A DNA stretch of 64,000 nucleotides from Cupriavidus pampae (GCF_914271485.1 NZ_CAJZAG010000007.1:409255-473254), one strand, 5' to 3'; shown: positions 15,442 to 24,034, counted from the stretch's first letter. Notes: generated by a model from the sequence alone, not told the origin. Translations and numbers: made by a program.

Positions 15442-16739
15442 TGGGCGTTCATCAATTTGGCCGAAAGGTCTCGATCCTCGTTGGCCAGGACGGCGGCGCT
15501 GCGCTTGAACTGTCCGATCTGCGTGTCGTGTACACCATCAAGCGTGGCGACAATCAGACGCCCAACTCGGCGCGCCTGCGCGTGTTCAACGTCTCGGATG
15601 CCACGCGCCATCGCATCGAGCGCGAGTTCGGGCGGATCGTGGTGCAGGCTGGCTACGAGGGGAACTTCGGCATCATCTTCGACGGCACGATCAAGCAGGT
15701 TCGACGGGGGCGCGAGAACCAGACGGATACCTATCTGGACATCACCGCGGCAGACGGCGATTCGGCCTATAACTTCGCCGTCGTGAACAACACGCTTTCC
15801 GCCGGCTCGACGGCCGCGGATCACGTGCAGGTGTGCACAAGGGCGATGGTGCAGTTTGGCGTAACGCTCGGCTACACACCATTCGGCAACCCGACATCGT
15901 CCAAACCGACGGCGGCCGATATTGCCGACCAGCAGGCCAAAGTGGGTGCCGCGCGCAAGCCGCTGGACGCGAAGCAGAGCGAGCAGCTTGCATTGCTTGG
16001 CCAAGTCAAAGACTTGCGCGTCCGGGCAGAAGAACTCAGCCAGGCGGGAGATCAAGCTGGTGAGATCGCGCTGCTTCGTCAGGCACAAGGCCTGCTGGGG
16101 CAGGTCGATCAGCTCGAGAAAGAGGTGAACAGCCTGTACCTGCCGGCGTGGCAGCGCGAGGACGCGAAGCTGAAGGCGATGCAGGCTTCCGCGGCGCTGC
16201 CAGATCCGCCGGTCGCATCCCGACAAGGGTTGCCGCGCGGAAAGGTGATGTTCGGCATGGCTCGCGATTTCATGCGCTGGACCGCGCGAACCGAGCAGAC
16301 AGTCTGGAGCATCCAGGACGGCAAGGTGATCATGGTGCCGGAGACTTCTTACTTGCCGGGCGAGATTCCGGTGATCACCGCCGAAACGGGCATGATTGGC
16401 ATGCCCGAGCAGACGCAAAACGGCATCACGATCAAGATGCTGACGAACCCGAGCGTCAAGATCGGACGGCTGATCCGGATCGATAACGCCAGCGTGCAGC
16501 GGTATGAGTACAGTCTCAACGTGGGGCAGAAGGAGCAGAACGAGCGGATCCAAAAGCAGGCGAAGCTGCAGGATGACGGCTTCTACTACGTCATGATCGC
16601 CGAACACTCTGGCGACACGCGCGGAAAGGAGTACTACACCGATGTGTTCTGCCTGGCGGCAGACGTCACAGTGCTGCCGGACAGCCTTAACGATCGCGGA
16701 GAGGTAAAGCCGGAAAACGCGATCAAGCGCTTCGGCTAG
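15441..16739 (+). CDS. baseplate hub protein (gp44/gp27-like) with coiled-coil insertion
   Basis: 432 aa. N-terminal strands (FGRKVSILVGQDGGAALELS; NSARLRVFNVSDATRHRIER) and the C-terminal half (PQMGIT-type region EQTQNGITIKMLTNPSVKIG, RLIRIDNASVQ) follow the pattern of hub proteins that form the tube-like cap above the spike. Between about residues 155 and 250 lies a charged, heptad-like helical insertion (QSEQLALLGQVKDLRVRAEE; LLGQVDQLEKEVNSLYLPAW) that looks like a coiled coil. The downstream gene is the spike, as expected. The hub call is good; the role of the insertion is unknown. Confidence 0.75.
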   Translation: MGVHQFGRKVSILVGQDGGAALELSDLRVVYTIKRGDNQTPNSARLRVFNVSDATRHRIEREFGRIVVQAGYEGNFGIIFDGTIKQVRRGRENQTDTYLDITAADGDSAYNFAVVNNTLSAGSTAADHVQVCTRAMVQFGVTLGYTPFGNPTSSKPTAADIADQQAKVGAARKPLDAKQSEQLALLGQVKDLRVRAEELSQAGDQAGEIALLRQAQGLLGQVDQLEKEVNSLYLPAWQREDAKLKAMQASAALPDPPVASRQGLPRGKVMFGMARDFMRWTARTEQTVWSIQDGKVIMVPETSYLPGEIPVITAETGMIGMPEQTQNGITIKMLTNPSVKIGRLIRIDNASVQRYEYSLNVGQKEQNERIQKQAKLQDDGFYYVMIAEHSGDTRGKEYYTDVFCLAADVTVLPDSLNDRGEVKPENAIKRFG

Positions 16740-16801
16740 CGGCCTTAGGCCGGCAGCACGCTCGGCGCAACTAACAGAATCATCTTCTTCCTAGCGACAC
16801 C

Positions 16802-17527
16802 ATGGACAGGCGAGAACGGGTCAACGACCCTGAAGTAGCGCTTCGCGAGGCGCTGGACGGGTATCGCGCGGGCATCTGGACAGCGCTGCCGGGCATCGTC
16901 CAGTCTTTCCAGAGCGCCCCAGGTCGGTCTCCAACCTGCTCGGTGCAGCCCGCGATCAAGATGCAGGTGCGCCAGCTGGATGGCACGATTGCGAGCGTCG
17001 CGCTGCCGTTGCTGGTGGACTGCCCGGTGCAGTTCCCGTCTGGCGGCAATTGCACGCTGACCTTCCCGGTGGCCCCGGGCGATGAATGTCTGGTCGTGTT
17101 TGCCAGCCGTTGCATCGACGGCTGGTGGCAGTCGGGTGGCGTGCAGGAGCAGGCGGAACTGCGCATGCACGATCTGTCGGACGGGTTCGTGCTGCTGGGC
17201 TTCCGCTCCGTGCCGCGCGCGCTGACGGACGTCAGCACTGCCACGGCGCAGCTGCGCAGCGACGACGGCACGACTTACGTGGATCTGGACCCGGCCGGTC
17301 ATATCGTCAAGGTCAAAGCTCCCGGGGGCATCGTGTTGGATACGCCAACCGTGACCGTGACAGGCGTGATGGCTGTGCAGAACGCCGGTTCTGCCTCAAC
17401 CGCCTTCTCCATCAACGGCAACACGCAGTTCACCGGTCAGGTGCGCGCCAATGGCAAGCGCATCGACGACACCCACGCTCACAGCGGCGTGCAGCCGGGC
17501 AGCGGCAACAGCGGCCAGGTCATCTGA
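16802..17527 (+). CDS. Gp138-family membrane-puncturing spike
   Basis: 241 aa. The N-terminal OB-fold-like Gp138 domain (TALPGIVQSFQSAPGRSPTC, then PLLVDCPVQFPSGGNCTLTF and CLVVFASRCIDGWWQSGG) is followed by repetitive short beta strands (LDPAGHIVKVKAPGGIVLDT, PTVTVTGVMAVQNAG) of a beta-helix. It ends in a tip with DDTHAHSGVQPGSGNSGQ; the HxH motif is the iron-binding apex seen in such spikes. The spike pierces the target outer membrane. ATG 16802 has no strong Shine-Dalgarno. The 62 bases before it hold nothing else. Confidence 0.85.
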   Translation: MDRRERVNDPEVALREALDGYRAGIWTALPGIVQSFQSAPGRSPTCSVQPAIKMQVRQLDGTIASVALPLLVDCPVQFPSGGNCTLTFPVAPGDECLVVFASRCIDGWWQSGGVQEQAELRMHDLSDGFVLLGFRSVPRALTDVSTATAQLRSDDGTTYVDLDPAGHIVKVKAPGGIVLDTPTVTVTGVMAVQNAGSASTAFSINGNTQFTGQVRANGKRIDDTHAHSGVQPGSGNSGQVI

Positions 17528-17536
17528 GGATTCCCA

Positions 17537-17893
17537 ATGCGGTACAGAAAACTTGACGCTGACGGCGATTACGTCTTCGGCGGGCAGCAGGCCGACTTCA
17601 ACAAGGACGTGCCGGAGGCAGTCGCGCAGGCGGTGCTCACACGGTTGCGGCTTTTCCGCGGCGAATGGTTCCTCGACATCACGGAGGGCACGCCGCTCGA
17701 CCAGATCATCGGCAAATACACCGCGGGCACCTACGACGCGGCGATTCGCCAGCGGATCCTGGGCACGCAGGGCGTGACCGCGCTGGTGGCCTACTCGAGC
17801 GACTTCAATCCCGACACGCGCAAGCTGAGCGTGTCGGCGACCATCACCACCCAGTACGGGAAAGACCCCGTGCAGATCGATGGGACTCTGTAA
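17537..17893 (+). CDS. gp25-like baseplate wedge protein
   Basis: 118 aa: MRYRKLDADGDYVFGGQQAD, LTRLRLFRGEWFLDITEGTP and DYVFGG/RLFRGEWFLD motifs match the short gp25/W-type baseplate wedge proteins of this tail family. It overlaps the gp47-like gene by one base (TAATG). It should anchor the first sheath ring to the baseplate. Confidence 0.78.
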   Translation: MRYRKLDADGDYVFGGQQADFNKDVPEAVAQAVLTRLRLFRGEWFLDITEGTPLDQIIGKYTAGTYDAAIRQRILGTQGVTALVAYSSDFNPDTRKLSVSATITTQYGKDPVQIDGTL

Positions 17894-19074
17894 TGGCCAT
17901 CACGACCACCGCACCGACAATCGATGACAACGGCATCTCGGCGCCGATCTATGCCGACGTCCTCGAATACCTGAAGAGCAAGTACCGCGTCATCTATGGG
18001 CCGGATATCTACCTCGAGGACGACAGTCAGGACGGCCAGTTGGTGGGCGTATTCGCCGCGTCCATCAACGATGCCAACGCGACGACGGTAGCGGTCTACC
18101 GTTCGTTCAGCCCCGCAACCGCGCAGGGCGACGCGCTGGCCAGCAATGTGAAGATCAACGGCATCGCCAGGAAGGCGGCCTCGTTCTCGACGGCGGACCT
18201 GATGATCGTCGGCCAGGCCGGGGCGCCCATCGCGAACGGCATTGCCAAGGACGCGAACAACAACCAGTGGACGCTGCCGGCAAATGTGATCATCCCACCG
18301 GGCGGCGCGATCACGGTCACGGCGACGTGCACGGCGCTCGGCGCGATCGCGGCGGCGGCCGGCACGATCAATCAGATCGGAACCCCGACGCGGGGCTGGC
18401 AGACGGTGACGAATCCGGCGGCCGCGGCAGTTGGCACACCAGTCGAGTCGAACGCGGCGCTACGCCAACGCCAGACGGTGTCCACGGCGCTGCCGTCGCT
18501 GACGGTGCTGGACGGCATCATCGGCGCTGTGTCGAACGTCCCGGGCGTAACGCGTCTGCGCGCGTATGAAAACGACACGGCCACGACGGATGCGAATGGC
18601 TTGCCTCCGCACTCGATCTCGCTGGTCGTGGCGGGTGGCGATAACACCGACATTGCCAACGCGATCGCGGTAAAGAAGACGCCGGGCTCGCCTACTTATG
18701 GCACGACCGCGGTCGTGGTGCAGGACGTCTATGGGCGCCCGATCACGATCCGCTTCTACCGGCCGTCGAGCGCGGGTGTGACCGTCGCCATTTCGCTCAA
18801 GGCGCTGGCCGGCTACACGACCGCCACGGGTGACGCCATCAAGAAGGCGGTGTCCGACTACATCAACGGGGTGGACATCGGCGGCGGGGTTTCCGGCAGC
18901 GTCGAGTGGGCGGATGCGATCACCGCGGCGAACGGCGTGGGTGGCGGTACGACGTTCAAGCTGACGGGACTTACGCTGACTGGCCCCGGCGGCGCGGGCC
19001 TGCCAGACGTTGCGCTGCTGTTCAACCAGGTGGCGGTGTGCACGCCGGCCGATGTCGTGCTGACGGTGACCTGA
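17893..19074 (+). CDS. baseplate J/gp47-like wedge protein
   Basis: 393 aa. The opening (DDNGISAPIYADVLEYLKSK) and the central block (ASNVKINGIARKAASFSTAD, with VESNAALRQRQTVSTALPSL and DGIIGAVSNVPGVTRLRAYE) are the signature of baseplate J / gp47 proteins. The C-terminal half includes GRPITIRFYRPSSAGVTVAI. It forms the baseplate wedge with the gp25-like and DUF2612 proteins on either side. Length is normal. Confidence 0.9.
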   Translation: MAITTTAPTIDDNGISAPIYADVLEYLKSKYRVIYGPDIYLEDDSQDGQLVGVFAASINDANATTVAVYRSFSPATAQGDALASNVKINGIARKAASFSTADLMIVGQAGAPIANGIAKDANNNQWTLPANVIIPPGGAITVTATCTALGAIAAAAGTINQIGTPTRGWQTVTNPAAAAVGTPVESNAALRQRQTVSTALPSLTVLDGIIGAVSNVPGVTRLRAYENDTATTDANGLPPHSISLVVAGGDNTDIANAIAVKKTPGSPTYGTTAVVVQDVYGRPITIRFYRPSSAGVTVAISLKALAGYTTATGDAIKKAVSDYINGVDIGGGVSGSVEWADAITAANGVGGGTTFKLTGLTLTGPGGAGLPDVALLFNQVAVCTPADVVLTVT

Positions 19075-19075
19075 T

Positions 19076-19738
19076 ATGGCGGACATCTCTCAGTACACCG
19101 GCCGGATCACCAGTCAGCACAACCAGAAGCCGAAGTACATGGCGATGGTCGAGGCGCTGACCGGAACGATGGTCGACCAGCAGAACGTGCTGGCGAGCAT
19201 GCCTGGCAAGTTCGACCTCGACAATGCGGTTGGCGACCAGCTCGACAGCATCGGCATCTGGGTGGGCATCTCGCGGAATGTGCCCATTCCTTTGACGAAC
19301 GTCTATTTCTCGTTTGACGCGGAAGGGATCGGGTTTGAGCAAGGCAGCTGGAAAGGGCCATTCGACCCGGACACCGGCTTGACGCGGCTGGACGACGCCA
19401 CCTACAGGCTGGTCCTCCGCGCGAAGATCGGCGCGAACCACTGGGACGGCACGCTCGGCGCGTCGAAGGCGATCCTCGACTCGATCTTCGGTGGCGGCAC
19501 GTTCGTCTTCATCGAAGACAACCAGGACATGTCCATGACGATCGGCATTGCCGGCGTCATCCCGTCTGCGGTTTTTCTCGCGCTGCTGCGCAATGGACTT
19601 ATCCCGATCAAGCCCGAGGGTGTGCGGGTCAACATCGTCATCGTGACGACGACGGATGGCAGTCCTATTTTTGGTTTCGACATAAGCAACGACCTCGTCG
19701 CCGGTTTCGATACTGGCGCGTGGGGGTCTTCCCTGTAA
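19076..19738 (+). CDS. DUF2612 baseplate protein (gp48/gpI-like)
   Basis: 220 aa. It begins MADISQYTGRITSQHNQKPK and contains DLDNAVGDQLDSIGIWVGIS, then RLDDATYRLVLRAKIGANHW, the core of DUF2612, found between gp47-like and tail fibre genes in myophages. It probably links the baseplate wedge to the fibres. The start directly follows the gp47 stop. Confidence 0.85.
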   Translation: MADISQYTGRITSQHNQKPKYMAMVEALTGTMVDQQNVLASMPGKFDLDNAVGDQLDSIGIWVGISRNVPIPLTNVYFSFDAEGIGFEQGSWKGPFDPDTGLTRLDDATYRLVLRAKIGANHWDGTLGASKAILDSIFGGGTFVFIEDNQDMSMTIGIAGVIPSAVFLALLRNGLIPIKPEGVRVNIVIVTTTDGSPIFGFDISNDLVAGFDTGAWGSSL

Positions 19739-19746
19739 AGGCACAC

Positions 19747-20820
19747 ATGGCAAACGATTTCCTTGTCTTTGGTGGCGCTGGCGGCGCCAACGTCATTAAC
19801 CAGGCAACCTATGCCGCTCTGGGCGCGCGTATCGCGGGCTTCGCGTCTGGCGTAGCACAGTCGTCCCAGCTCAACAAAGTCTGGCGCCAGTCGAGCATCA
19901 TGTCCGCGGTGCTGGCGCAGTTCATCTCGGACCGTACAGGGCAGGACGTGCTGGACGATGGCACGATCGCTACGATCCTGGGGAACCTGAAACTGTCTGC
20001 CGCGGCTGTGAACGGCGATGTCACGAAGGCGTTCAGCGTGGCGCCGGCGACCATCAGCACGCATGCCCTGCAGCTCGGGCAGGCCATTCAATTATTTGGA
20101 GGCTCGGTCACTAACGTCACATCGGGAACGACCACTCTTACGTCGCAGAACGCCGGGCTTGTCCTGGTAAATGCGTCGGGAGGGAATGTGACGATCAACC
20201 TCCCGCCGGCGTTCGGGCAGCCCGGCCTGCCCTTCATCTTCATTCGTATCGACAACGTGCCCTCGATCTCGGTGACGGTGAACCGGACAGGCACGGACAC
20301 GATCGATGGGGTAATACTGACGTCGTTTCAGTTGATTGGGCAATACGACAGGCGTCACATCAAGTCGAGTAGCACTGGCGCCTGGTACACCGTTTCGGCG
20401 AGCTATGCTTCAGCTTGCTCGGCGTATCTGAGCACCGCCCAGACTGGGATTGCGGGCGCAACGTTCACGAAAGTCAGCTTACAGTCCAAGCTGGCGGACG
20501 GTGGCGGCGAGTTTGATACTTCGACCTTTCGTTTTATCGCCAAGCAAGCCGGCCTCTATCAGATCAACGGCGGGGCCAATATCAATGCCCCAGCTGTCAA
20601 CAACGGCTACTTCTGCGCCATCTTTCGAAACGGTGTGATGGAGAGGCGCGGCACTTCCGTAATTGGCTATGCCGCGGTGGTTCAGTCGTGCGCTGCGGTT
20701 TCCGCAATGATGACGCTCTCCGCCGGCGACATCATCGAGCTCTACGTCTACGGCGACGCCGGCTTTAGCCTGGTCAACGGCCCCTCCGCCACTCGACTTG
20801 ACATCACGCGAGTTCAATAA
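19747..20820 (+). CDS. tail fibre with C1q/TNF-like C-terminal domain
   Basis: 357 aa; the likely receptor-binding protein. The N-terminus (NDFLVFGGAGGANVINQATY, then AALGARIAGFASGVAQSSQL) is the baseplate-attachment module common in this tail family. The middle contains a shaft of short strands. The C-terminal 130 residues (AGATFTKVSLQSKLADGGGE, FRFIAKQAGLYQINGGANIN, AMMTLSAGDIIELYVYGDAG) have the C1q-like jelly-roll pattern, which trimerises. I start at ATG 19747 rather than the frame opening at 19720. Confidence 0.8.
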   Translation: MANDFLVFGGAGGANVINQATYAALGARIAGFASGVAQSSQLNKVWRQSSIMSAVLAQFISDRTGQDVLDDGTIATILGNLKLSAAAVNGDVTKAFSVAPATISTHALQLGQAIQLFGGSVTNVTSGTTTLTSQNAGLVLVNASGGNVTINLPPAFGQPGLPFIFIRIDNVPSISVTVNRTGTDTIDGVILTSFQLIGQYDRRHIKSSSTGAWYTVSASYASACSAYLSTAQTGIAGATFTKVSLQSKLADGGGEFDTSTFRFIAKQAGLYQINGGANINAPAVNNGYFCAIFRNGVMERRGTSVIGYAAVVQSCAAVSAMMTLSAGDIIELYVYGDAGFSLVNGPSATRLDITRVQ

Positions 20821-20829
20821 GGATCATCC

Positions 20830-21222
20830 ATGAATCTCCTCGATTGCATCCAGTACGCGTTTCCCGATGCTCGTCCGGGTGTTGATTTCACGCTCATCGA
20901 CCGCCTGGATAGAAATGGACCGCAAATTGCCACTTGGGACTATGCAGGGGCACCGGAGCCGAGCACAGCCCAGTTGCAGGAAGTCGCCGAGGATGCCGCG
21001 CGCGAAGCTATCGCTCGAGACGTTCGATTCGACCGCGACAATCTGCTTGCTGCGGATGACTGGCTTGTTCAGCGTCATCGAGACCAAGTCGATGCGGGCA
21101 GCCCCACCGCATTGACCGCTCCGCAGTACGCAGATCTGCTGAGATACCGCCAAGCGTTGCGAGACATGCCGACCCAAAGCGGGTTTCCGTCCAACGTCGA
21201 TTGGCCCTCGCGCCCGATCTAG
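20830..21222 (+). CDS. tail fibre assembly chaperone
   Basis: 130 aa. The C-terminal segment (APQYADLLRYRQALRDMPTQ, then SGFPSNVDWPSRPI) is the hallmark of small phage tail fibre assembly proteins (WP..P ending after a YRQALR helix). It lies directly after the fibre gene with a ribosome-binding GGATCATCC region and is followed by a terminator. It should assist folding or trimerisation of the fibre. Confidence 0.75.
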   Translation: MNLLDCIQYAFPDARPGVDFTLIDRLDRNGPQIATWDYAGAPEPSTAQLQEVAEDAAREAIARDVRFDRDNLLAADDWLVQRHRDQVDAGSPTALTAPQYADLLRYRQALRDMPTQSGFPSNVDWPSRPI

Positions 21223-21242
21223 GCGGCGTTGACTCAACGGCT

Positions 21243-21266
21243 CGCCCGCTTTGGCGGGCCTTTTTA
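21243..21266 (+). terminator. terminator between tail and lysis genes
   Basis: GCCCGC-TTTG-GCGGGC hairpin (21244-21259) followed by a T-rich run. The lysis genes follow immediately without an obvious promoter, so they probably rely on read-through or antitermination. Confidence 0.75.
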
Positions 21267-21280
21267 TTTCCGGGGAATCA

Positions 21281-21499
21281 ATGCGACAAGTCACGCCGGC
21301 AGAAGGCGCTAGCTATGCGGGTAGCGGGATCTCGATTGCTTCGTCGCTCACCTTGACCGATATCGGCATCATCATCGGTATCGTGACAGCGCTGCTCACG
21401 TTCGGGCTGAATGCCTACTTCTTGCGACGCAAGGATCAGCGCGAAGCCGAAGAGCACAGGGCCCGCATGCACGTGCTGGAGGAGCATGACGATGGATAG
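21281..21499 (+). CDS. holin-like small membrane protein, 72 aa
   Basis: MRQVTPAEGASYAGSGISIA, then a single strong transmembrane segment (DIGIIIGIVTALLTFGLNAY) and a highly charged tail (FLRRKDQREAEEHRARMHVL). This layout fits small one-helix phage holins (HP1-type). An upstream ATG at 21251 would overlap the terminator, so I start at 21281, where GGGGAA precedes. It overlaps the endolysin start. Confidence 0.65.
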   Translation: MRQVTPAEGASYAGSGISIASSLTLTDIGIIIGIVTALLTFGLNAYFLRRKDQREAEEHRARMHVLEEHDDG

Positions 21500-21998
21500 G
21501 CAACGCGTCGCAGTGGCGCTCCTCACGGTATCGACAGCCGGAATCTTGGCTTGGAATGCGCAGGAGAGTTTCACTGATCGCGCGATCGTACCGACCAGGG
21601 GTGATAGGCCGACGATTGGCTTCGGGTCCACCCGATACGAAGACGGTACCCAGGTGAAGATGGGCGACACGATCACGCGCGAGCGCGCGGCGATCCTCGC
21701 CAAGAATCTGCGGACTACCGACGAAAAGCGATTCGCCGCCACCCTGCCGGGCGTCCACCTCTATCAGGCGGAGTTCGATATCTATATGGACTTCGCCGGG
21801 CAGTTCGGTATTGGGACCTGGCGGTCTTCGTCGATGCGCCGAGATCTTCTGGCCGGGAATTTCGCCGGTGCGTGTCAAGCACTGCTCCGCTATAAGTTCT
21901 CGGCGGGGTATGACTGCTCAAGACCAGGCAACAGGGTGTGCCGCGGTGTTTGGAGTCGACAGCAGGAACGTCACCGCGGATGTATGGAGGCGCAATGA
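21492..21998 (+). CDS. SAR-type endolysin (phage lysozyme), 168 aa
   Basis: The first 20 residues (MDRQRVAVALLTVSTAGILA) are a weakly hydrophobic signal-anchor-release segment like that of P21 lysozyme, so export would not need the holin. The glycosidase domain follows: catalytic Glu in WNAQESFTDRAI, and the Thr/Gly loop in DRPTIGFGSTRYEDGTQVKM. FDIYMDFAGQFGIGTW marks the second lobe, and the C-terminus contains PGNRVCRGVWSRQQER, the VCRGLW-type end of GH24 lysozymes. ATG 21492 lies 9 bases after a GGAGG; ATG 21486 is the alternative. Confidence 0.85.
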   Translation: MDRQRVAVALLTVSTAGILAWNAQESFTDRAIVPTRGDRPTIGFGSTRYEDGTQVKMGDTITRERAAILAKNLRTTDEKRFAATLPGVHLYQAEFDIYMDFAGQFGIGTWRSSSMRRDLLAGNFAGACQALLRYKFSAGYDCSRPGNRVCRGVWSRQQERHRGCMEAQ

Positions 21999-22162
21999 AG
22001 TACGGAAGCCGAAAATTCGTCACGGCATTGCTGGTCGTAGTGTCTGCCGATGTGCTGGTGTGGCTGGGCTCTATCGAAGCGTCAGTATGGGGCGCGACGA
22101 TTGGCAGTGTTGCTGCGGCCTACATCGCGGGGAATATCGCTGAGAAGATGGTGCGAAAGTGA
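21995..22162 (+). CDS. second holin-like membrane protein, 55 aa
   Basis: MKYGSRKFVTALLVVVSADV, LVWLGSIEASVWGATIGSVA, then AAYIAGNIAEKMVRK: two transmembrane helices and a positively charged tail, as in small phage holins or pinholins. It starts with ATGA overlap of the endolysin and is itself overlapped by the spanin gene (GTGA). With a SAR endolysin, a pinholin in this position is expected; the other candidate is at 21281. Confidence 0.65.
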   Translation: MKYGSRKFVTALLVVVSADVLVWLGSIEASVWGATIGSVAAAYIAGNIAEKMVRK

Positions 22163-22773
22163 ACTTTCTCGATGCGAGACTCTGGCTAGCCATGGCCGCC
22201 GCCGTCCTTATCGCCTATGCGGGCGGAAGGTGGGAGCAGCACAGGATCGATGAGACGGATTTGGCTCTCGAACGGGCAGGGGCCGCGCGCGATGCCGCGC
22301 GAGCGCAAGTCAAGGCGGTAGACGACGCCCGCATCGAAGAGCAACGCCGCGTTACGGCTCAAACGGAGGTGACCAATGCAGCAAGGAAAGAAGCCGACGC
22401 GGCTTGGGCTGATGCCCGCGCTGCTGATGGCGCTGCTGACCGGCTGCGCGGGCGTATCGCCCAGTTACTCATCGCTGCCCGCGCCGCCCCCAAAGATTCT
22501 CCCGCTGCCGGCGGCAGCCCGGCAACCGACGATCCCATCGGAATGCTTGCCGACGTGCTCCAAAGGGCTGACCGTCGAGCGGGAATCCTGGCTGAGTACG
22601 CCGACGCCGCTCGCATCGCCGGCCAGGCCTGTGAACGAAGCTACGATTCCCTAATAGAGGTTACCGAAAAGCCCGCGGAGAAAATCACCAATGACGCGCT
22701 GCAAGTAGGCGTGGCGGATACCCGCAGAGCAGACATCAAGCCGGGCATTGTCGTGGCATACGGCGTCCAATAA
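22159..22773 (+). CDS. Rz-like inner-membrane spanin (DUF2514)
   Basis: 204 aa from a GTG start coupled to the holin-like gene. The N-terminal anchor is LWLAMAAAVLIAYAGGRWEQ; a long helical periplasmic domain follows (AARAQVKAVDDARIEEQRRV, DAAWADARAADGAADRLRGR), matching DUF2514. With the o-spanin encoded inside it, it would fuse inner and outer membranes in the last lysis step. A spanin shows that the element is built for a Gram-negative host. Confidence 0.8.
   Translation: MNFLDARLWLAMAAAVLIAYAGGRWEQHRIDETDLALERAGAARDAARAQVKAVDDARIEEQRRVTAQTEVTNAARKEADAAWADARAADGAADRLRGRIAQLLIAARAAPKDSPAAGGSPATDDPIGMLADVLQRADRRAGILAEYADAARIAGQACERSYDSLIEVTEKPAEKITNDALQVGVADTRRADIKPGIVVAYGVQ
22376..22654 (+). 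CDS. Rz1-like outer-membrane lipoprotein spanin, nested in Rz
   Basis: A +1-frame ORF wholly inside the Rz gene. It encodes MPALLMALLTGCAGVSPSYS with a lipobox LLTGC, then a proline-rich stretch (PAPPPKILPLPAAARQPTIP). The nested Rz/Rz1 architecture and the proline-rich lipoprotein are the standard o-spanin signature. The listed ATG at 22376 adds 12 residues before the second Met (MPALLMALL). Confidence 0.8.
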   Translation: MQQGKKPTRLGLMPALLMALLTGCAGVSPSYSSLPAPPPKILPLPAAARQPTIPSECLPTCSKGLTVERESWLSTPTPLASPARPVNEATIP

Positions 22774-22891
22774 CTGCCCCTGCGCAGGCTGGAGATCGGC
22801 ATGCTGCCGTGCCTATTCTTTGTGCGACTTCTTGGATGAGTTTAGGTCTGATCGTTGTGGAGTAAGGCCAAGCAGCCGAAATCGTGCCCTG

Positions 22892-22916
22892 CATGGGGTG
22901 CAGGTGGTCGGAGGTT
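22892..22916 (+). repeat. attR: 25-bp direct repeat of the prophage end
   Basis: Exact copy of 3438-3462 (tRNA-Pro anticodon loop, variable region and first half of the T-arm). The left flank CCCTG pairs as the 5' anticodon stem, so this flank plus the 3' half at 3463-3483 would rebuild the attP of the excised circle. To the right the tRNA sequence stops abruptly (TTTCTGTGAG). The 118 bases between the spanin gene and this site contain no gene. Confidence 0.85.
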
Positions 22917-22975
22917 TTTCTGTGAGGCAGATGCGATAAGCGGGTTTAGATGACCCTCCGGAATCAATGAAATTT

Positions 22976-23006
22976 AAAGGCCTGACGATTTAGATCGTCG
23001 GGCCTT
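22976..23006 (+). terminator. strong intrinsic terminator right of attR
   Basis: A 14-bp stem with one G-T wobble (AAAGGCCTGACGAT / ATCGTCGGGCCTTT) around the loop TTAG, followed by TTTTGC. It isolates the prophage from the kinase gene downstream and could work in both directions. Confidence 0.8.
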
Positions 23007-23022
23007 TTGCTTATCTTGAGCC

Positions 23023-24034
23023 TTGTTTCATCAACTCGACCGAGATGCATCGCTGCGTGATGCCACGCATTGGAGCACCGGTCAGACTCATCCAATGTTT
23101 GCAATCGTCGACGTAGCGTCTGATGTCGTCGCGCCACCGGAACAGGCTGGGGCGAAGACTAAGTTTTGGTACGCGGATGCGCGGTACGGATGGACCTTGT
23201 TCAAGGAGGGCCGTCCGAATACTGGTGAGAACTGGGCCGAGCGCCTTGCATGTGAGTTCGCCGTGCAACTCGGGCTGCCGCATGCAGTTTTACGAGTTGG
23301 CGCGGTGCGGGCCGTTGCATGGGGTGATCTCGCCGGACTTTGTGCCGGCGGGAGGGATGCTGCTTTCCGGCAACGACTTGCTAATGAAGTCTCGCGGGCT
23401 ACGGAGCGAGGACCTCGAACCGAAACAGTTGGCACGTCTGCATGGGTTGCGGGGTGTTCTCAGTCATCTTCAACGCCTCTCCGACGACGGACTATGTATG
23501 CCTCGTGACTTCGTTCCTTTCGAGGGAATCGAGACACCGCTGGACGTGTTCGTTGGCTATCTCCTGTTCGACGCACGGATTGCGAATCCGGATCGGCATG
23601 GTGAGAACTGGGGGATCGTGACCATCACGCCAGCGGAGGATGAGTTTCTCGCCCCTGCCTTCGATCACGGGGCAGCAATGGGCCGGAGCCTGCTGGATGG
23701 CGAGCGAGCGGAGCGTCTGCGTACGAAGGATCGTGGGCGCGACGTTGACGCATTCTGCGCAAAGGCTCGCTCTGCGTTCTATCCCATGGAGCTTGGCGAG
23801 CGCGTCAAAGCGAAGGGAACGTTCGAAGTGTGTGCGGTGGCCGCGGAGTACGCGCCCCTCGCTATGAAGGCATGGGTGAATAAGCTCAGGGCGATTGAAC
23901 CGCATCAGATTGACGCGACGATAGCTCGAGTGCCCGACGAGGTGATGTCGCACATCGCGAAGACTTTCACGGCGAAAGTGCTGAAGATCAACAGGGCGAG
24001 ATTGCTCTCCGTCCCGACTGGAGAACTCAAATGA
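23023..24034 (+). pseudogene. HipA-like (HipA_2) kinase, interrupted by a frameshift
   Basis: The first part (23023 to about 23285) reads TGQTHPMFAIVDVASDVVAP, then KFWYADARYGWTLFKEGRPN and ERLACEFAVQLGLPHA. The continuation is in the +1 frame from about 23283: YELARCGPLHGVISPDFVPA, then FVGYLLFDARIANPDRHGEN with the catalytic-loop-like NPDRHGENW, and APAFDHGAAMGRSLL for the metal site. Together they form one HipA-like/PI3K-like kinase of about 335 aa. The break lies at GCATGCAGTTTTAC near 23282-23292. Either the gene is dead or one base was miscalled or is bypassed. It starts at TTG 23023 and overlaps the next gene by ATGA. Confidence 0.7.
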
